6,330 nucleotides of DNA from Verrucomicrobiales bacterium (GTDB taxonomy: Bacteria > Verrucomicrobiota > Verrucomicrobiia > Verrucomicrobiales > DEV007): NCBI GenBank assembly GCA_007123695.1, contig SLGN01000457.1, positions 1-6,330 of the forward strand, written 5' to 3'. The stretch's first letter is position 1. Every line of letters starts with the position of its first letter. A program made the translations under genes and the position numbers. Below the pieces are notes generated by a model, which saw only the letters and a list, made by a program, of their open reading frames with translations, was not told the origin of the DNA and made no database searches. Below are positions 5,756 through 6,330 of the stretch, in pieces.

Positions 5756-6330
5756 ATGACCACCGCCTTTTCCCGCCTCCTCGCCGCCGCGCTGCTCTCC
5801 GCCGCATCCCTGAGCGCCGCCGACTGGCCCGAATTCCGCGGCCCCAACCGCAAGGGCGTCTGGGAAGCCGAGGGTCTGGTGGAAAACTTCGCGGGTTTGC
5901 CCGATCCTCTTCCCCGGGTCTGGTCGGCACCCGTGGGCGCAGGCTACGGCGGCCCCACCGCGGCCGGCGGCGGCGTCTACCTCATGGACCGCGGCGAGTC
6001 CGGTGCGGACCAGCAAGTCGAACGCATCGTCTGTGTCGACCGCGCCACCGGAGCGGCGAAATGGGTTCATTCCTACCCCTGCGTCTACTACGGGATCGAC
6101 TACGCCTACGGCCCCCGCACCAGCGTTACGGTGCGCGACGGCATGGCCTTCGGGCTCGGCATGATGGGCCATCTGCACGCCCTCGACGCCGCGAGCGGGA
6201 CCGTCCTGTGGGCGAAGGACCTCGCCGCCGAGTTCCGCGTCGACATGCCGATCTGGGGCCTTTCCTCCTCGCCCCTGCTCGAGGCCGGAGTGCTCGTGGT
6301 GCAGGTTTCCGCCCCTGCCGACGGTGCCTG
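5756..6330 (+). CDS. Secreted PQQ-binding-like beta-propeller repeat protein, N-terminal part
   Basis: The first 191 codons are present and the gene runs off the right edge. A signal peptide (about 1-22, FSRLLAAALLSAASLSAA) is followed directly by DWPEFRGPNRKG, the opening signature of a large PQQ-like propeller family abundant in planctomycetes and verrucomicrobia. Propeller blades follow: GGPTAAGGGVYLMDRG (65-80), the blade end IVCVDRATGAAKWVHSYP (91-108), and TVRDGMAFGLGMMGHLHALD (125-144) with ASGTVLWAKDL (146-156). The A-x-D-x-xTG-xxxW pattern is the usual PQQ/WD-like blade motif. The role is unknown: many members are not true quinoprotein dehydrogenases, and no cofactor residues or cytochrome motif can be judged from this part. 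It begins 42 nt after the hydrolase, in the same frame. The ATG overlaps the second copy of a CGAAGAT tandem repeat (5744-5757), which supplies only a weak GAAG. Confidence 0.92.
   Translation, partial: MTTAFSRLLAAALLSAASLSAADWPEFRGPNRKGVWEAEGLVENFAGLPDPLPRVWSAPVGAGYGGPTAAGGGVYLMDRGESGADQQVERIVCVDRATGAAKWVHSYPCVYYGIDYAYGPRTSVTVRDGMAFGLGMMGHLHALDAASGTVLWAKDLAAEFRVDMPIWGLSSSPLLEAGVLVVQVSAPADGA

Noticed and set aside
4424..6178. A 584-codon minus-strand open frame opposite the hydrolase and propeller genes
   Set aside because: It is antisense to two genes with signal peptides and recognisable domains. Its Gly/Val/Ala-rich product has no motif and no plausible start context.
1..6330. A defence, CRISPR or other new multi-gene system
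   Set aside because: All genes belong to recognisable families with housekeeping or exported roles, no repeat-spacer pattern is present, and the gene order shows no coherent system.

Overview
This is a high-GC bacterial segment. The window suggests Verrucomicrobiota (Opitutae-like) or a related PVC-group bacterium. This is inferred from four things: a secreted PQQ-type beta-propeller that opens with the DWPEFRGP signature after its signal peptide; a REP-associated transposase of the YYHCISRVVDRR type; an esterase with a C-terminal beta-sandwich of the kind common in planctomycete and verrucomicrobial secreted proteins; and almost no Shine-Dalgarno sequences before the starts. No rRNA or marker gene is present, so the taxonomy is tentative.

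Layout. Positions 1-89 hold the 5' end of a minus-strand Y1 (IS200-like/RAYT) transposase that runs off the left edge. Positions 90-386 have no convincing gene. Their left part (about 110-180) is only about 40% GC, while the genes are about 70%, and it carries a perfect TTGACA box on the minus strand. From 387 to the right edge everything is on the plus strand and tightly packed: a SMUG1-type (family 3) uracil-DNA glycosylase (387-1112), a bifunctional penicillin-binding protein 1C (1131-3614), a YceH/DUF480 winged-helix protein (3726-4454, possibly from 3672), a secreted alpha/beta hydrolase (4478-5713, possibly from 4451), and a secreted PQQ-like propeller protein cut by the right edge (5756-6330).

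Gaps are 18 nt, about 57-111 nt, about 23 nt (or a 4-nt ATGA overlap), and 42 nt. No terminator-like hairpin was seen between the genes, so one transcription unit is possible. The products do not make an obvious pathway: base-excision repair, cell-wall synthesis, a probable DNA-binding protein, and two exported proteins. I see no defence system, CRISPR array, tRNA or rRNA.

The most unusual feature is inside pbpC. An in-frame insert between the SxN and KTG transpeptidase motifs is built from two 42-bp imperfect tandem repeats, each made of two roughly 21-bp half-units that start with A(C/G)AGGGT. It looks like a repeat element that has colonised a surface loop of an otherwise intact enzyme. 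Also notable are the vertebrate-like SMUG1 glycosylase and the hydrolase's C-terminal domain fusion.
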